Assembly: GCA_016717205.1 (NCBI GenBank)
Contig: JADKGC010000001.1
Coordinates: forward strand, 1,054,001-1,118,000
Direction: 5' to 3'
Source of the DNA: Candidatus Flexifilum breve
GTDB lineage: Bacteria > Chloroflexota > Anaerolineae > Aggregatilineales > Phototrophicaceae
DNA length: 64,000 nucleotides
Of this stretch, positions 50,318 to 59,711 are shown piece by piece (positions within the stretch are counted from its first letter, which is position 1; each line of letters starts with the position of its first letter). The position numbers were made by a program, and so were the translations under genes. Under the pieces are notes generated by a model. It was not told the DNA's origin, made no database searches, and saw nothing but the letters and a program-made list of their open reading frames with translations.

Positions 50318-51664
50318 ATGACCTATACGCGTAGAACGTTCGTCGTGCTGTTATTTGGCTCGCTGCTCGCCGCGTGTACCGGACAACCCGGCGCCGACTC
50401 GGCGGCGCAGAACCTCCCGCCGACCTCCACGCCGATCCCGACGCCGCCCGCGCTGGCTCCGACGACTTACGTGGTGCAGCGCGGTGATGTCACCAACCTG
50501 TACGAATTTCAAGGCCGCTGGCTCCCGCGGGATCAGAATGCGCTCGGCTTCGAGACTGGCGGCACAGTGCGGCGGGTGCTCGTGCGGCGCGGTGATACGG
50601 TGACCGCCGGGCAGCTTCTGGCGGATCTCGACATCACCGATCTGGAAGAGTCGCTGGCCAGCGCGCAGTTAGAGTTGGACGCGGCACAAGCGGCGGCCGC
50701 CGATGAATCCGGCAGCGTGAACAGCATTGTTGACGCAGAGTTGGCGCTGGCGAATGCAAATCTCTCGCTGGAATCGACGCGCAACAACAGCCCCTGGCAG
50801 CAGGGTCAGACCGCGCGGTTGGGGGTGGAAACCGCTCAGCGCCAGCTTGAACAAGCCCAACGCGCTTATGACGACGCGATCAGCCGACCCGACAGCCCGG
50901 CGACCGCGGTTGATTCGGCCTATCAGGCGCTGATCTCGGCGCAGGAGGGGGTGCGCAGCGCGCAGATCAGTCTCGGTTCGGCGGGGCAGGCGTGGGCGAA
51001 CTATCAAGTGCAGTTGGAACAGGCCGAAAATGCGGTGCGGGACGCGGAGATCAAGTTGGAACGGGCGCGGGCTGGTGCGAACGCCTCGGAAGATGCGCAG
51101 GCGCTGCAAACCGCGCAGCTCCGCGTCGACCAAATTCAGGCGGATATTGCCCGGTCGTCCCTGTATGCGCCGATTGATGGGGTGGTACTGGAAATTGCCA
51201 TTCAGCCGGGCGATCAGGCGAGCGCCTACGAACTTGCGATCACGGTTGGTCGCCTACAGCCGCTCGAAGCGATTGCGAATGTCACCTACACCGATGCGCA
51301 GAAGATGGGGGTCGGGCTGGCGGGGGTGTGCAACGTGCTGAATCAGCCGGAAACCGCTGTGCAGTGCATTGTGCGGCGCGTGCCGCTCACGCCCAACGAC
51401 GCCGACCAGACGGTGCGCGTGGCGGCGACCCTGCCCGATGTCCCGTCCGGTCAGATCATCCAGATCGCTATGCCGTTGGAGACGCAGACGAATGTCCTGT
51501 GGCTGCCGCCGACCGCGATTCGCACGTTCCAGAATCGCATCTTCGTCGTGCTGCAAACGCCGGAAGGTCAGCGCCGCGCCGACATCCAGATCGGTTTGCA
51601 GACCGACGAGCGCGTCGAAATTCTCAGCGGCGTGAACGAAGGCGATGTGGTGGTGGGCACATGA
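50318..51664 (+). CDS. periplasmic adaptor (HlyD/MFP family) lipoprotein
   Basis: A 448-residue adaptor starting with a lipoprotein signal (lipobox LLAAC, Cys 20) and a Pro/Thr-rich linker. A biotinyl-lipoyl-like strand (RRVLVRRGDTVTAGQLLADL), a long alpha-helical hairpin (about 100-270, rich in Ala/Gln/Glu), the return lipoyl strand (YAPIDGVVLEIAIQPGDQAS) and beta-barrel domains follow. Adaptors of this kind link MacB-type permeases to the outside. It lies 4 bp after the permease and overlaps the first ATPase gene by four bases. Confidence 0.9.
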   Translation: MTYTRRTFVVLLFGSLLAACTGQPGADSAAQNLPPTSTPIPTPPALAPTTYVVQRGDVTNLYEFQGRWLPRDQNALGFETGGTVRRVLVRRGDTVTAGQLLADLDITDLEESLASAQLELDAAQAAAADESGSVNSIVDAELALANANLSLESTRNNSPWQQGQTARLGVETAQRQLEQAQRAYDDAISRPDSPATAVDSAYQALISAQEGVRSAQISLGSAGQAWANYQVQLEQAENAVRDAEIKLERARAGANASEDAQALQTAQLRVDQIQADIARSSLYAPIDGVVLEIAIQPGDQASAYELAITVGRLQPLEAIANVTYTDAQKMGVGLAGVCNVLNQPETAVQCIVRRVPLTPNDADQTVRVAATLPDVPSGQIIQIAMPLETQTNVLWLPPTAIRTFQNRIFVVLQTPEGQRRADIQIGLQTDERVEILSGVNEGDVVVGT

Positions 51665-52557
51665 TCACCTGTCGGCGGGTCGTCAAAGTGTACCGCGTGG
51701 GCGGGCACGAACTGGTCGCCTTGCGCGGCATCGATTTCGAGATGCGGCGCGGGGAAATGGTCGCTATCGTCGGGCCGAGCGGTGCGGGCAAAAGCTCGCT
51801 GCTCAACCTGATCGGCGCACTCGACACGCCGACCGCGGGCGCGGTGAACGTGGATGGGCTGAATCTGCTGGGGCTCACCCGTCGTCAGTTGGCCGATTAT
51901 CGACTGCGCCGCGTCGGGTTCATCTGGCAGCAGGTGACCAAGAATCTGCTCGGTCAGCGGACGGCCCTGCATAATGTCACCCTGCCACTGCTGCTGGCCG
52001 GGGTGTCGCCCCGTGAACGGGATCGGCGAGCGCGGACACTGCTCGATCAGGTTGGCTTAAGTGAGCACCTGCACAAACGCCCCGGCGAACTTTCCGGCGG
52101 GCAGGCGCAGCGGGTCGCGCTGGCCGTCGCGCTGGCGAATCAGCCGCCGCTGCTGCTCGCCGATGAGCCGACGGGCGCGCTGGATCGCAGCACATCGGCG
52201 CAAATCATGGCGCTCATGGCGGAACTGCGCCGCCAGCATGGTCTGACCGTGCTCATGGTGACACATGATCTAGAAATCGCCGAGCATGCCGACCGCGTGC
52301 TGACGCTGCGCGATGGCGCCCTCGGGCAGGATGTGACTGACGACGATACGCCCTTGCTGGACGACGGCGGGCGCGTGCGCCTGCCAGAGACCGCGCGCGC
52401 TTATCTGAGCAGCGCCGCGCGCATTGCGCTCGAAATTCGCCCGGATGGCGTGCTGCTGCGTCCCGAAGCGGCTCCCAGCGACGACGACGCCCTCCCCGCA
52501 GACGCGCCACCACCCAAACGCCGCTTCTCCCTGCTGCGTCGGGGACGGTCGGCATGA
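51661..52557 (+). CDS. ABC transporter ATPase 1 (MacB/LolD type)
   Basis: A 298-residue ATPase whose start overlaps the adaptor stop (ATGA). Walker A GPSGAGKSS, Q-loop (FIWQQ), signature LSGGQAQR, Walker B LLLADEPTGALD and the switch His (VTHD) are complete. The LNLIGALDTPTAG run is typical of the LolD/MacB group. An extra ~75-residue C-terminal tail is acidic then basic (DDDTPLLDDGG, PPPKRRFSLLRRGRSA). It probably pairs with ATPase 2 as a heterodimer. Confidence 0.93.
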   Translation: MITCRRVVKVYRVGGHELVALRGIDFEMRRGEMVAIVGPSGAGKSSLLNLIGALDTPTAGAVNVDGLNLLGLTRRQLADYRLRRVGFIWQQVTKNLLGQRTALHNVTLPLLLAGVSPRERDRRARTLLDQVGLSEHLHKRPGELSGGQAQRVALAVALANQPPLLLADEPTGALDRSTSAQIMALMAELRRQHGLTVLMVTHDLEIAEHADRVLTLRDGALGQDVTDDDTPLLDDGGRVRLPETARAYLSSAARIALEIRPDGVLLRPEAAPSDDDALPADAPPPKRRFSLLRRGRSA

Positions 52558-53222
52558 GCGTGATCGTCAGCGGTGTGACCAGGCATTACGGGGCGACGCA
52601 GGTCCTGCGCGGCGTTGACCTCTCTGTCCAGCCGGGTGAGCTGATCGCGCTGTTTGGCGCGTCGGGATCGGGCAAAACGACGCTGCTCAATTTGATCGGC
52701 GCGCTGGATGTGCCGACGGCGGGCAGCATCACGATCAAGGGCGTGGACATTACCCGGTTGGGCGAACGCCGCCGCATCCAGTTTCGCCGCCAGCAGATCG
52801 GCTACATTTTCCAGAATTACACGCTTATGCCCACCTACACGGCGGCGGAAAACATCGATTTACTGCTGCGGCTGCGTGGTCTCGGCTACGGTGAGCGGCG
52901 GCGGCGAACGGCACACGGATTGGAAGCGGTTGGCTTGAGCGCGTGGGCGGATCATCTGCCCGCGGAACTTTCCGGCGGCCAGCGGCAGCGCATCGCCATT
53001 GCGCGGGCGCTGGCCGCTCAACCGCCGCTCATCCTTGCCGACGAACCGACCAGCGGACTCGACACCCAGACCGCCCGCCGCATTCTCAATCTGTTCCGGT
53101 CACTGGCGGCGGCACACGGCACGACCTTTCTGATCGTCTCGCATGATCCGGCGCTGGCGACGCGTGTGGATGCCGTCTACGACCTGCGCGACGGCGTGGC
53201 CGTCAAACGTCCTAACTCGTAA
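52554..53222 (+). CDS. ABC transporter ATPase 2 (MacB/LolD type)
   Basis: A 222-residue ATPase starting in a 4-bp overlap. Walker A GASGSGKTT, Q-loop (YIFQNYTLMPTY), LSGGQRQR, LADEPTSGLD and a switch His (VSHD) are present. Length is normal for the LolD family. Two different ATPases for one large permease suggests an asymmetric complex; a single permease gene with duplicated FtsX halves fits this. Confidence 0.93.
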   Translation: MSVIVSGVTRHYGATQVLRGVDLSVQPGELIALFGASGSGKTTLLNLIGALDVPTAGSITIKGVDITRLGERRRIQFRRQQIGYIFQNYTLMPTYTAAENIDLLLRLRGLGYGERRRRTAHGLEAVGLSAWADHLPAELSGGQRQRIAIARALAAQPPLILADEPTSGLDTQTARRILNLFRSLAAAHGTTFLIVSHDPALATRVDAVYDLRDGVAVKRPNS

Positions 53223-53237
53223 CTGTGAGGTTGACTC

Positions 53238-54083
53238 ATGCTCCGTAATCTATTGGCCTTATCCCTGCTGGTGCTGCTGGCGACCGCGTGTACACTGACC
53301 ATGCGCCCCAGCGACGAAGCGCTTCAAGTGCAGGCGACCGAACTCATCCTCACCAACGAAACGCTGCCACCTGAAGTCATCCCGCCGAGCACACCGCTCG
53401 CCTCGCTGACGCCAACGCGCACCCTGCTGCCGCCGCCGACCTTCGAACCGCCGACGCTCACGCCTTACCCGACGAATACCGCGCGGCCCACCGAAACGCC
53501 CACGCTCAACCTCGACACGGCGCTGGAAGGCGTGCACGGTTTGGAAACGCCGTCGCCCACCGCCACGGTTGTTTGCCGCCGGCGCGACGACTGGGGCGGG
53601 CGCTATACCATTCAACCCGGCGACGTGCTGGTGAATATCGCCGCGCGCTTCAACACGACCGTGCAGGAGATTGCCGAAGCGAACTGCCTGCGCGATATCA
53701 ATATTATCTCGGTGGGAGTCGAACTGCGTGTGCCGGGGAGCGTGGGCGGGTCGGGCATTGAGTGCGTGCCGTGGGAAGTGCTGACGCCGATGAACGGCAC
53801 GCTGAACGTGAGCGGCACGGGGTCGATCACCTTCAATTGGCGTGGCCCGCGCGCGCCGCGCAACCTCATTCGCATCTACAAGCCGGATGGCGGCATGTTC
53901 GAGCGGGTGATAGAACTGCGACAAAACGAAACGATTGATTTGGGCGAACTGCCCGCGGGCGGGACGTATCGCTGGTACGTGTACCCGCTCGACCAAAACT
54001 TCCGCCAGATCGAGTGTTTGGAAGGCGGGCCGTGGGCGTTCACCAAAGCCGCGCAGCCCACGCCCGAACCACTGCCCGGTTAG
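53238..54083 (+). CDS. LysM-domain lipoprotein
   Basis: A 281-residue lipoprotein (lipobox LLATAC, Cys 18) with a Pro/Thr-rich linker (about 45-105). One LysM domain (about 122-166) follows: YTIQPGDVLVNIAARFNTTV, then a VQEIAEAN helix. LysM binds peptidoglycan or chitin-like glycans. The C-terminal ~110 residues form a beta-rich domain (SITFNWRGPRAPRNLIRIYK and following), possibly Ig-like. It ends the envelope operon, so it may anchor the complex to the cell wall. Confidence 0.85.
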   Translation: MLRNLLALSLLVLLATACTLTMRPSDEALQVQATELILTNETLPPEVIPPSTPLASLTPTRTLLPPPTFEPPTLTPYPTNTARPTETPTLNLDTALEGVHGLETPSPTATVVCRRRDDWGGRYTIQPGDVLVNIAARFNTTVQEIAEANCLRDINIISVGVELRVPGSVGGSGIECVPWEVLTPMNGTLNVSGTGSITFNWRGPRAPRNLIRIYKPDGGMFERVIELRQNETIDLGELPAGGTYRWYVYPLDQNFRQIECLEGGPWAFTKAAQPTPEPLPG

Positions 54084-54223
54084 CCTGACGCTGTCGGACG
54101 CTGATCAAGCGCGGAAAACACCGTACGAATATCGCGTGCTGGGTCGGGCTGAGTCGCAGCAGCGCCGCCTGTTCTAGGCGACCGCTGCGCGGCTGAGAAA
54201 CCCGCCCCTGCTGTGTCAGGCGC

Positions 54224-56308
54224 TTAATCCGACGTATTCGTGACGGCGATGACAAACGGATACACTGCTCCAGCCCCGTGCCGCTGGAGCAGATCGCCAA
54301 GTACCGTCAGCGTCCAACGCGAGTCAGCCAGATCATCCACGAGCAGCACTGCTTCCCCATTCAAAGCGCTGACCACCGTGAAGCGTTCCAGAACATTGAG
54401 AGCCTGCTGAAAGCTGTTCCGCATCTCGGTTTGGGGCGGATGCTGCACGGTGTGCTCTAGAACGTTTACCACCGGCAAACCGACCTCCTGCGCGAGCCGC
54501 GCGGCTAAGTCGGCGACCAGCGTCGGGCGGCGCAGCGAGGGCACCGGCACGATCACGCGCGGCGGCGTGGGCAGCGAGCGCAGGTGCTCGCTCAAGGCTT
54601 TGGCGGAGGCCGCGACGAGTTCGTCGCTGTAGCGGACGCTGTGCGTCCGTTCCCGTCGGACCAGCGCGCCATAGCCCTCATCGTAATAGGTACACAACGC
54701 CAAGCCCGTCTGATTCACGCGGATATCAGTCGTTTTGGCGAACCCGGGCAGTCCGGCTGACCAGCGGCGGCGCGGTTCAAAGGTGAGCGGTTTGCCTTCC
54801 CGCAAAAACCGCTGAGCCCGCGCGACGGCGCTGGCGTCCGGCTGAAACTTACTCGCGGCCGCGGTACAGTTTTTGCAGCGACCACACCGCTGCGGCGGGT
54901 GCGGATCATCAAGGGCAGCGGCGATAAAGCGCATCAGGCAGCCCTGCTCCCGCGTATACTCTTGCATATGCCGGAGTTCGGCATAGCGCATCTGCGTGAC
55001 GGTGTGCCACCGCGCATAATCCGGTTCAGTATTGCTCCGCCGCAGCACATAAGCCGAGTCCTGCTTCTCGATAATCCCTTCAACCTCCAAGTGGGTCAGG
55101 ATTTTCTCCAGGACGGACAACCGGGCGTTCACATCACGCTGGAGTTCCGCGCGCGACTTGGGCTGGGCGCGCAGCGCGGCAATCACGGCGCTGACCTGTT
55201 CGGGCAGCGGGAAAGCCGTGTCGATGAAGTAACGCTGAATGTCTTCATCGCCGGGGCCATGCATCAGCACGATGTACGCCTTATCGATCCCGCGTCCGGC
55301 GCGCCCAATCTGCTGGTAGTAGCTGATGATGTTGCCGGGCAGTTGATAGTGGATGACGAAGTGCAGGTCACTTTTGTCAAAGCCCATGCCGAGCGCGACA
55401 CTCGACACCAACGCCTTGACCTGATTGTGCATCAACTGCCGTTCCAGCTCCGCGCGATCCTCCGAACCCACCGCCTCAACATCGGCAAAGTACGGCTTGG
55501 CGTTCACACCATCGGCCTGCAGCCAATCCGCCACCAGCCGACAGTCGCGGGTCGTGGTGCAGTAGATGATGCCGCTGCCGGGAATACTGCGTAAAAGATG
55601 TGACAGCAGGGTCAACCGGGTGGCCGCATCCAACGAATCGGGATAGACGTAGAGCGAGAGACTTTCCCGGGTGAGCGATCCCCGCTGAATATGTAAGCCC
55701 GCGCCGAGGATTTCCGCCACATCCTTGACGACTCGATCATTGGCGGTCGCGGTCGTGCCGATCACCGGAGTGCCCGCCGGGATCTCCGTCAGCAGATTCA
55801 TGATGCGGCGGTAGTTCGGACGGAAATCGTGCCCCCAATCGGAAATACAGTGCGCCTCGTCGACGACCAGCAAACCAACCTGTTGGCGCAGCCTCGTCCA
55901 GACTTGCGCCTGAAAGCGGTCATTTGCGAGGCGTTCCGGTGAGATGAGCAGCAGATCGATCTCGCCGCGCAGCAGCGCCTGTTCGATGAGGGGGTGGTCG
56001 TCCGCGTTGTCGCTGTTGAGCGTGGCCGCGCGCAGCCCCCACTGCGCCGCCGACTCGATCTGGTTGCGCATCAGGGAGAGCAGCGGACTGATGAGGATGG
56101 ACACGCCCGCCCCTTGAGCGCGCAGCAGGCGTGTCGCCATGAAGTAGACAAGACTCTTGCCCCACCCGGTGCGCTGCACTACCAGCACCCGCTGCCGCTG
56201 CTGGGCTAACGCTTCAATCGCTTCCCACTGCCCATCACGAAAACCAGCCTGCGGGCCGAGCGCTTGCCGCAGCCACAGTTCAGCTTGAGGACGTAGAGAA
56301 TTGGCCAT
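54224..56308 (-). CDS. RecQ-family DNA helicase with C-terminal phosphoribosyltransferase-like domain
   Basis: A 694-residue protein. The helicase core has a modified Walker A (VVQRTGWGKSLVYF), the DEAH box (VVDEAHCISDWGHDFRP), TATAN, and motifs V/VI (SVALGMGFDKSDL, YYQQIGRAGRG). A zinc-binding CGRCKNC follows. The C-terminal ~150 residues resemble a type I phosphoribosyltransferase: VIVPVPSLRRPTLVADLAAR and the PRPP-type loop VLLVDDLADSRWTL. Fusions of this kind are known in some bacteria; the purpose of the second domain is not known. The role is DNA repair or recombination. It converges with the envelope operon, 140 bp away. Confidence 0.9.
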   Translation of the reverse strand: MANSLRPQAELWLRQALGPQAGFRDGQWEAIEALAQQRQRVLVVQRTGWGKSLVYFMATRLLRAQGAGVSILISPLLSLMRNQIESAAQWGLRAATLNSDNADDHPLIEQALLRGEIDLLLISPERLANDRFQAQVWTRLRQQVGLLVVDEAHCISDWGHDFRPNYRRIMNLLTEIPAGTPVIGTTATANDRVVKDVAEILGAGLHIQRGSLTRESLSLYVYPDSLDAATRLTLLSHLLRSIPGSGIIYCTTTRDCRLVADWLQADGVNAKPYFADVEAVGSEDRAELERQLMHNQVKALVSSVALGMGFDKSDLHFVIHYQLPGNIISYYQQIGRAGRGIDKAYIVLMHGPGDEDIQRYFIDTAFPLPEQVSAVIAALRAQPKSRAELQRDVNARLSVLEKILTHLEVEGIIEKQDSAYVLRRSNTEPDYARWHTVTQMRYAELRHMQEYTREQGCLMRFIAAALDDPHPPQRCGRCKNCTAAASKFQPDASAVARAQRFLREGKPLTFEPRRRWSAGLPGFAKTTDIRVNQTGLALCTYYDEGYGALVRRERTHSVRYSDELVAASAKALSEHLRSLPTPPRVIVPVPSLRRPTLVADLAARLAQEVGLPVVNVLEHTVQHPPQTEMRNSFQQALNVLERFTVVSALNGEAVLLVDDLADSRWTLTVLGDLLQRHGAGAVYPFVIAVTNTSD

Positions 56309-56427
56309 GTCGCCGCCTAACTCTAAGGATCACGACCGCCAATTATACTCCAGTGAGGGGAAGGTTGTTGAAGGTACGCTGGGGCAGCCCACCAAAGTTC
56401 GACGGCGCTGCCCCGCTGCGAATCCGG

Positions 56428-56574
56428 CTAAGCGCCGGGCATGGTCGAGGTAACGATGAAGACGGCGGCGATCACGGCGATGACCACAGCGGCCACCGAC
56501 ACGACCCGCGCCGCCGAGCGGACGATAATCGGCTGTTCGGCGGGCTGGGCGAAGCGCGGCGTATTGGCGACCAC
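56428..56574 (-). CDS. small single-helix membrane protein (tentative)
   Basis: A 48-codon frame beginning with GTG encodes NTPRFAQPAEQPIIVRSAAR followed by a hydrophobic stretch (VVSVAAVVIAVIAAVFIVTS) and a stop. It fills the gap between the RecQ and isomerase genes. There is no clear ribosome-binding site and no known family. It could be a real small membrane protein or a remnant. Confidence 0.35.
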   Translation of the reverse strand: MVANTPRFAQPAEQPIIVRSAARVVSVAAVVIAVIAAVFIVTSTMPGA

Positions 56575-56641
56575 CTCGCCGATCTAGACCCGACGATTGA
56601 GATCGACTTCATGCCGGAAACCGCTCATCGCCGCGCTGCCT

Positions 56642-57607
56642 CTATGCCCAGAATGCGTGCCCCGCATCGTCTTTGATGAGAATGTTCTGGAGGAAGTGCG
56701 CGGCTTTTTCGAAACCTTCCTTCTGCGACATCAAGCCGTCTTCATGCTCAATGGACAGCGCCCCATCGTATCCGACAAGGCGCAGATTGCTCACCATATC
56801 GCGCCACGCGCTTTCGCTGTGACCGTAACCGACAGTACGGAAAATCCAACTGCGGTTGATGAAGTCACTGTAGCTCTTGGTATCCAGAACCCCGTTCACG
56901 TTGGCATTGACGGGATCGATCACTGTGTCCTTCGCGTGAAAGTGGAAGATCGCATCGCCGAGGCGGCGGATAGCGAACACCGGATCGACGCCCTGCCAGA
57001 ACAAGTGACTGGGATCGAAATTGGCACCGATATTCTTACTCCCGACCGCGTCACGGAGTGCGAGGACGTGCTCGGCGCTGTAGACACAAAAGCCGGGATG
57101 CATTTCAATGGCGATGCGCACGCCGCGCTGCTCGGCGAAGGCATTGATCTCTTTCCAATACGGGATCATGACCTTTTCCCACTGGTATTTGACGGTATCG
57201 CTAAAATCCGTCGGCCAGGGGCACGTGACCCAGTTCGGAGTCATGTCTCCGGGAGCGCCACCCGGGCAACCGGAAAAGGTGACAAAAGTTTCCACGCCGA
57301 GTTTTTCCGCCATCAATATCCCGTTCTTGACCGCCTCTCGGTGCGGTTGACCGATGGCGGGATTCGGGTGCAGCGGGTTGGCATGAGCACTCAGCGCGCT
57401 GATTGAAAGCCCGCGCGCAGCGATCTTGGCTTTCAACTCCCGACAACCCGCCTCATCGTGCAGCATTTGCGCGGGTTTGAGGTGCGCATCGCCCACATAG
57501 GCACCGACGGGAATCTCGATGGCATTGACGCCGATCGAGGCGACATAGTCCAGCACTGCTTCAAATTCCATACTGGCAAAGGCTGCGATAAACACGCCAA
57601 GTTTCAT
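56642..57607 (-). CDS. sugar phosphate isomerase/epimerase (AP endonuclease 2 TIM barrel)
   Basis: A 321-residue TIM-barrel enzyme of the xylose isomerase-like family. Metal ligands are visible at strand ends: Glu in IAIEMHPGF, Asp and His in GANFDPSHLFW, His in HFHAKDT and Glu in LSIEHEDG. These enzymes isomerise or epimerise sugars, keto-inositols or related polyols. It is the last gene of a sugar transport operon, next to a Gfo/Idh/MocA oxidoreductase. That pairing is usual for oxidation-isomerisation pathways of inositol-like compounds or 3-keto sugars. The exact substrate is unknown. Confidence 0.88.
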   Translation of the reverse strand: MKLGVFIAAFASMEFEAVLDYVASIGVNAIEIPVGAYVGDAHLKPAQMLHDEAGCRELKAKIAARGLSISALSAHANPLHPNPAIGQPHREAVKNGILMAEKLGVETFVTFSGCPGGAPGDMTPNWVTCPWPTDFSDTVKYQWEKVMIPYWKEINAFAEQRGVRIAIEMHPGFCVYSAEHVLALRDAVGSKNIGANFDPSHLFWQGVDPVFAIRRLGDAIFHFHAKDTVIDPVNANVNGVLDTKSYSDFINRSWIFRTVGYGHSESAWRDMVSNLRLVGYDGALSIEHEDGLMSQKEGFEKAAHFLQNILIKDDAGHAFWA

Positions 57608-57635
57608 GATTTATCCTTCGAAGTCTTCCCTAGAG

Positions 57636-58652
57636 TCAACGTGTGACTGGCGCGCCGGTCTTGAACGACTCCACCACGTCAAAAACAAACTCGACCGTTT
57701 TGATATTATCCTGGCACGGTGTCCCCGGCGTCCTGCCGTTCGTGACCGCTTCATAGAATTCGTGCAGCAGATAAGCCTGCGCCTGAAGTTCCATAGGCAC
57801 GAGCGGCACTTCTGTCAGCGCGTCGTGCGTGGTGAAATGAACACCGCCGTGATCCTCAAGTCCCGTCAAATGCTGCACGTACACTCTGTCATCCTGCACG
57901 GTCAGCACCCCGTTAGCGCACTCGAAGCGCCAATCCGCATTCCACGAGGTTTCCTGACCCTGTGAACACCACGACCCCGTGTAGTTGACAACCGCCCCAC
58001 TGCTGAAATGGGCGGTCACAGCGGCAGATGCATCCCCTTTGTACCAGCTCCACGGGGGATTCCAGCTTTTGCCATACACGCTGACCGGATCAGCATTCAG
58101 GAAATAGCGCAGCATGTAGAAGTGATGCAGCGCCATATCGACAATGAGCGGATAGTCCATTTCGTCACGGAAGCCTCCAAAATGCGGGCCTTTGAAGAAG
58201 CGCACGCTCACCGCGCCGATGTCGCCCAAGTCCCCCGACTGCAACACCCGCTTGACGGTCTGCGCGAGCGGTGTGTAGCGGTAATTCTGCGTGACCATAT
58301 GCAGGACGCCCGTTTGATCGCTTTTGGCGACGATGGCGCGCGCATCTGCCCGCGTTCCGGCCAGCGGCTTTTCCGACAGCACGGGCAGCCCGGCGTCCAT
58401 GGCCGCAAACGAGATCGCTTGGTGCGCGGCGGGTGGAGTCACGTCGATCACACCATCCGCTTTGACCGCGGCCAGCGCTGCCTCGAGCGATGGGTAAATC
58501 AAAGCGGGGTCCAGCCCAAATTCCTGCGCGCGTTTCTGCGCGGTCGCCGCGTCCACCTCGACGAGCGCGGCAAATTCCACGTTGGATGAGGCTTGCACCG
58601 TGTTGATCCAGGCACGCCCCATCAACCCTAAACCACACTGTATGACTTTCAT
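57636..58652 (-). CDS. Gfo/Idh/MocA-family oxidoreductase
   Basis: A 338-residue NAD(P)-dependent dehydrogenase. The N-terminal Rossmann fold has the dinucleotide loop GLGLMGRAWI and GVIDVTPPAAH, and EKPLAGTRADA is the family's conserved catalytic Lys motif. The C-terminal alpha/beta domain includes DMALHHFYMLRYF with a probable active-site His. Family members oxidise sugars, inositols or sugar acids. It is encoded between the transporter permease and the isomerase. The product might go directly to the isomerase, but the order of steps is inference. Confidence 0.92.
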   Translation of the reverse strand: MKVIQCGLGLMGRAWINTVQASSNVEFAALVEVDAATAQKRAQEFGLDPALIYPSLEAALAAVKADGVIDVTPPAAHQAISFAAMDAGLPVLSEKPLAGTRADARAIVAKSDQTGVLHMVTQNYRYTPLAQTVKRVLQSGDLGDIGAVSVRFFKGPHFGGFRDEMDYPLIVDMALHHFYMLRYFLNADPVSVYGKSWNPPWSWYKGDASAAVTAHFSSGAVVNYTGSWCSQGQETSWNADWRFECANGVLTVQDDRVYVQHLTGLEDHGGVHFTTHDALTEVPLVPMELQAQAYLLHEFYEAVTNGRTPGTPCQDNIKTVEFVFDVVESFKTGAPVTR

Positions 58653-58679
58653 CGCGTGTTTCCCTGTTTGTGCGCGTAA

Positions 58680-59711
58680 TCAGCGGTAGCGCGGCCCATT
58701 GAAACGATGCCCTACCAGCGAGATGATGATCACCAGCCCGTTGAAAAACTGAGTAACATACCCAGTCAGCCCCGCGGCGATAATCCCCGTCTCGATCGAC
58801 GAGATGATACCCGATCCGAGCGCGCTGCCAACCACCGTACCGATTCCACCCCACGTGGGCGTCCCGCCGACGAAAACCGCCGCGAGCGTCGGCAGCAGTA
58901 AACCGTCGCCCGTCGTCGGCCACCAGTTCAGGTTGACCAGCACGGAGAGCACCCCCGCGCACGCCGCCCCAACCCCCATAAAGACATAGGCGCTGATTTT
59001 GACGCGCTTGACGTTGATCCCCATTTCGGTGGCACTGTCCGGGTTATCCCCAACGATCTGCACCTGCGTGCCGAATTTGTGCCGGTTGAACAACACCCAA
59101 CCGAGCAGCACGAACAGAACCCCCCAGAACATCTGGATTGGGAAACCGCGCATCCAGGGAAAGTCTTCGATGCGCCCGACGAACAATTGCCACATCGCGG
59201 TTTCGCGCATTTGCGGGAACTGGATCGCGACGCCTTCTGTCCCCATGTTGATGATGCCGCGCAGCAGGAAATTCATGCCGAGCGTGGCGACCAGCGACGA
59301 CAGCCCCACATACGTGACGAGGGTGCCGACAATCACGCCAACAATCATGCCGAGCAGCAGCGCCGGGACAAAAGCGGCAAACGGATTCCAGCCATCACGC
59401 ACAGCGGCGGCGAAGACCCAGGACGTGATGCCCGCTGTCGCCGGAAAGGATAGATCGATTTCGCCACTAGCGACGATGAAGACCATCGGCACAACGACGA
59501 ACATCGAAATCGGCAGGCTGATGAAAATGGAACGATAGGTAATCGGGTTGGTGAAGACACGCGGGTTGAGCAGAGTGAAAATGCCGAGCATGACGACGAG
59601 GATGACCAAAGCGCTCACAGCACGGCGGTTGCGCTTCACCCACTGCATGAACGGGCTGGTCTGCGGGCGCGCCTTAGGGGATGTCGGTAAAGGTTTACTG
59701 GCAGCGGTCAT
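58680..59711 (-). CDS. sugar ABC transporter permease (RbsC-like, CUT2)
   Basis: A 343-residue integral membrane protein of the BPD_transp_2 family with eight to ten helices. The conserved run IVASGEIDLSFPATAGI and the late AVFVGGTPTWGGIGTVVGS cytoplasmic loop are those of RbsC/XylH permeases. The N-terminus (about 1-30) is polar and cytoplasmic. The start overlaps the ATPase gene by four bases. Together with that ATPase and the binding protein it imports a monosaccharide or cyclitol. Confidence 0.92.
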   Translation of the reverse strand: MTAASKPLPTSPKARPQTSPFMQWVKRNRRAVSALVILVVMLGIFTLLNPRVFTNPITYRSIFISLPISMFVVVPMVFIVASGEIDLSFPATAGITSWVFAAAVRDGWNPFAAFVPALLLGMIVGVIVGTLVTYVGLSSLVATLGMNFLLRGIINMGTEGVAIQFPQMRETAMWQLFVGRIEDFPWMRGFPIQMFWGVLFVLLGWVLFNRHKFGTQVQIVGDNPDSATEMGINVKRVKISAYVFMGVGAACAGVLSVLVNLNWWPTTGDGLLLPTLAAVFVGGTPTWGGIGTVVGSALGSGIISSIETGIIAAGLTGYVTQFFNGLVIIISLVGHRFNGPRYR

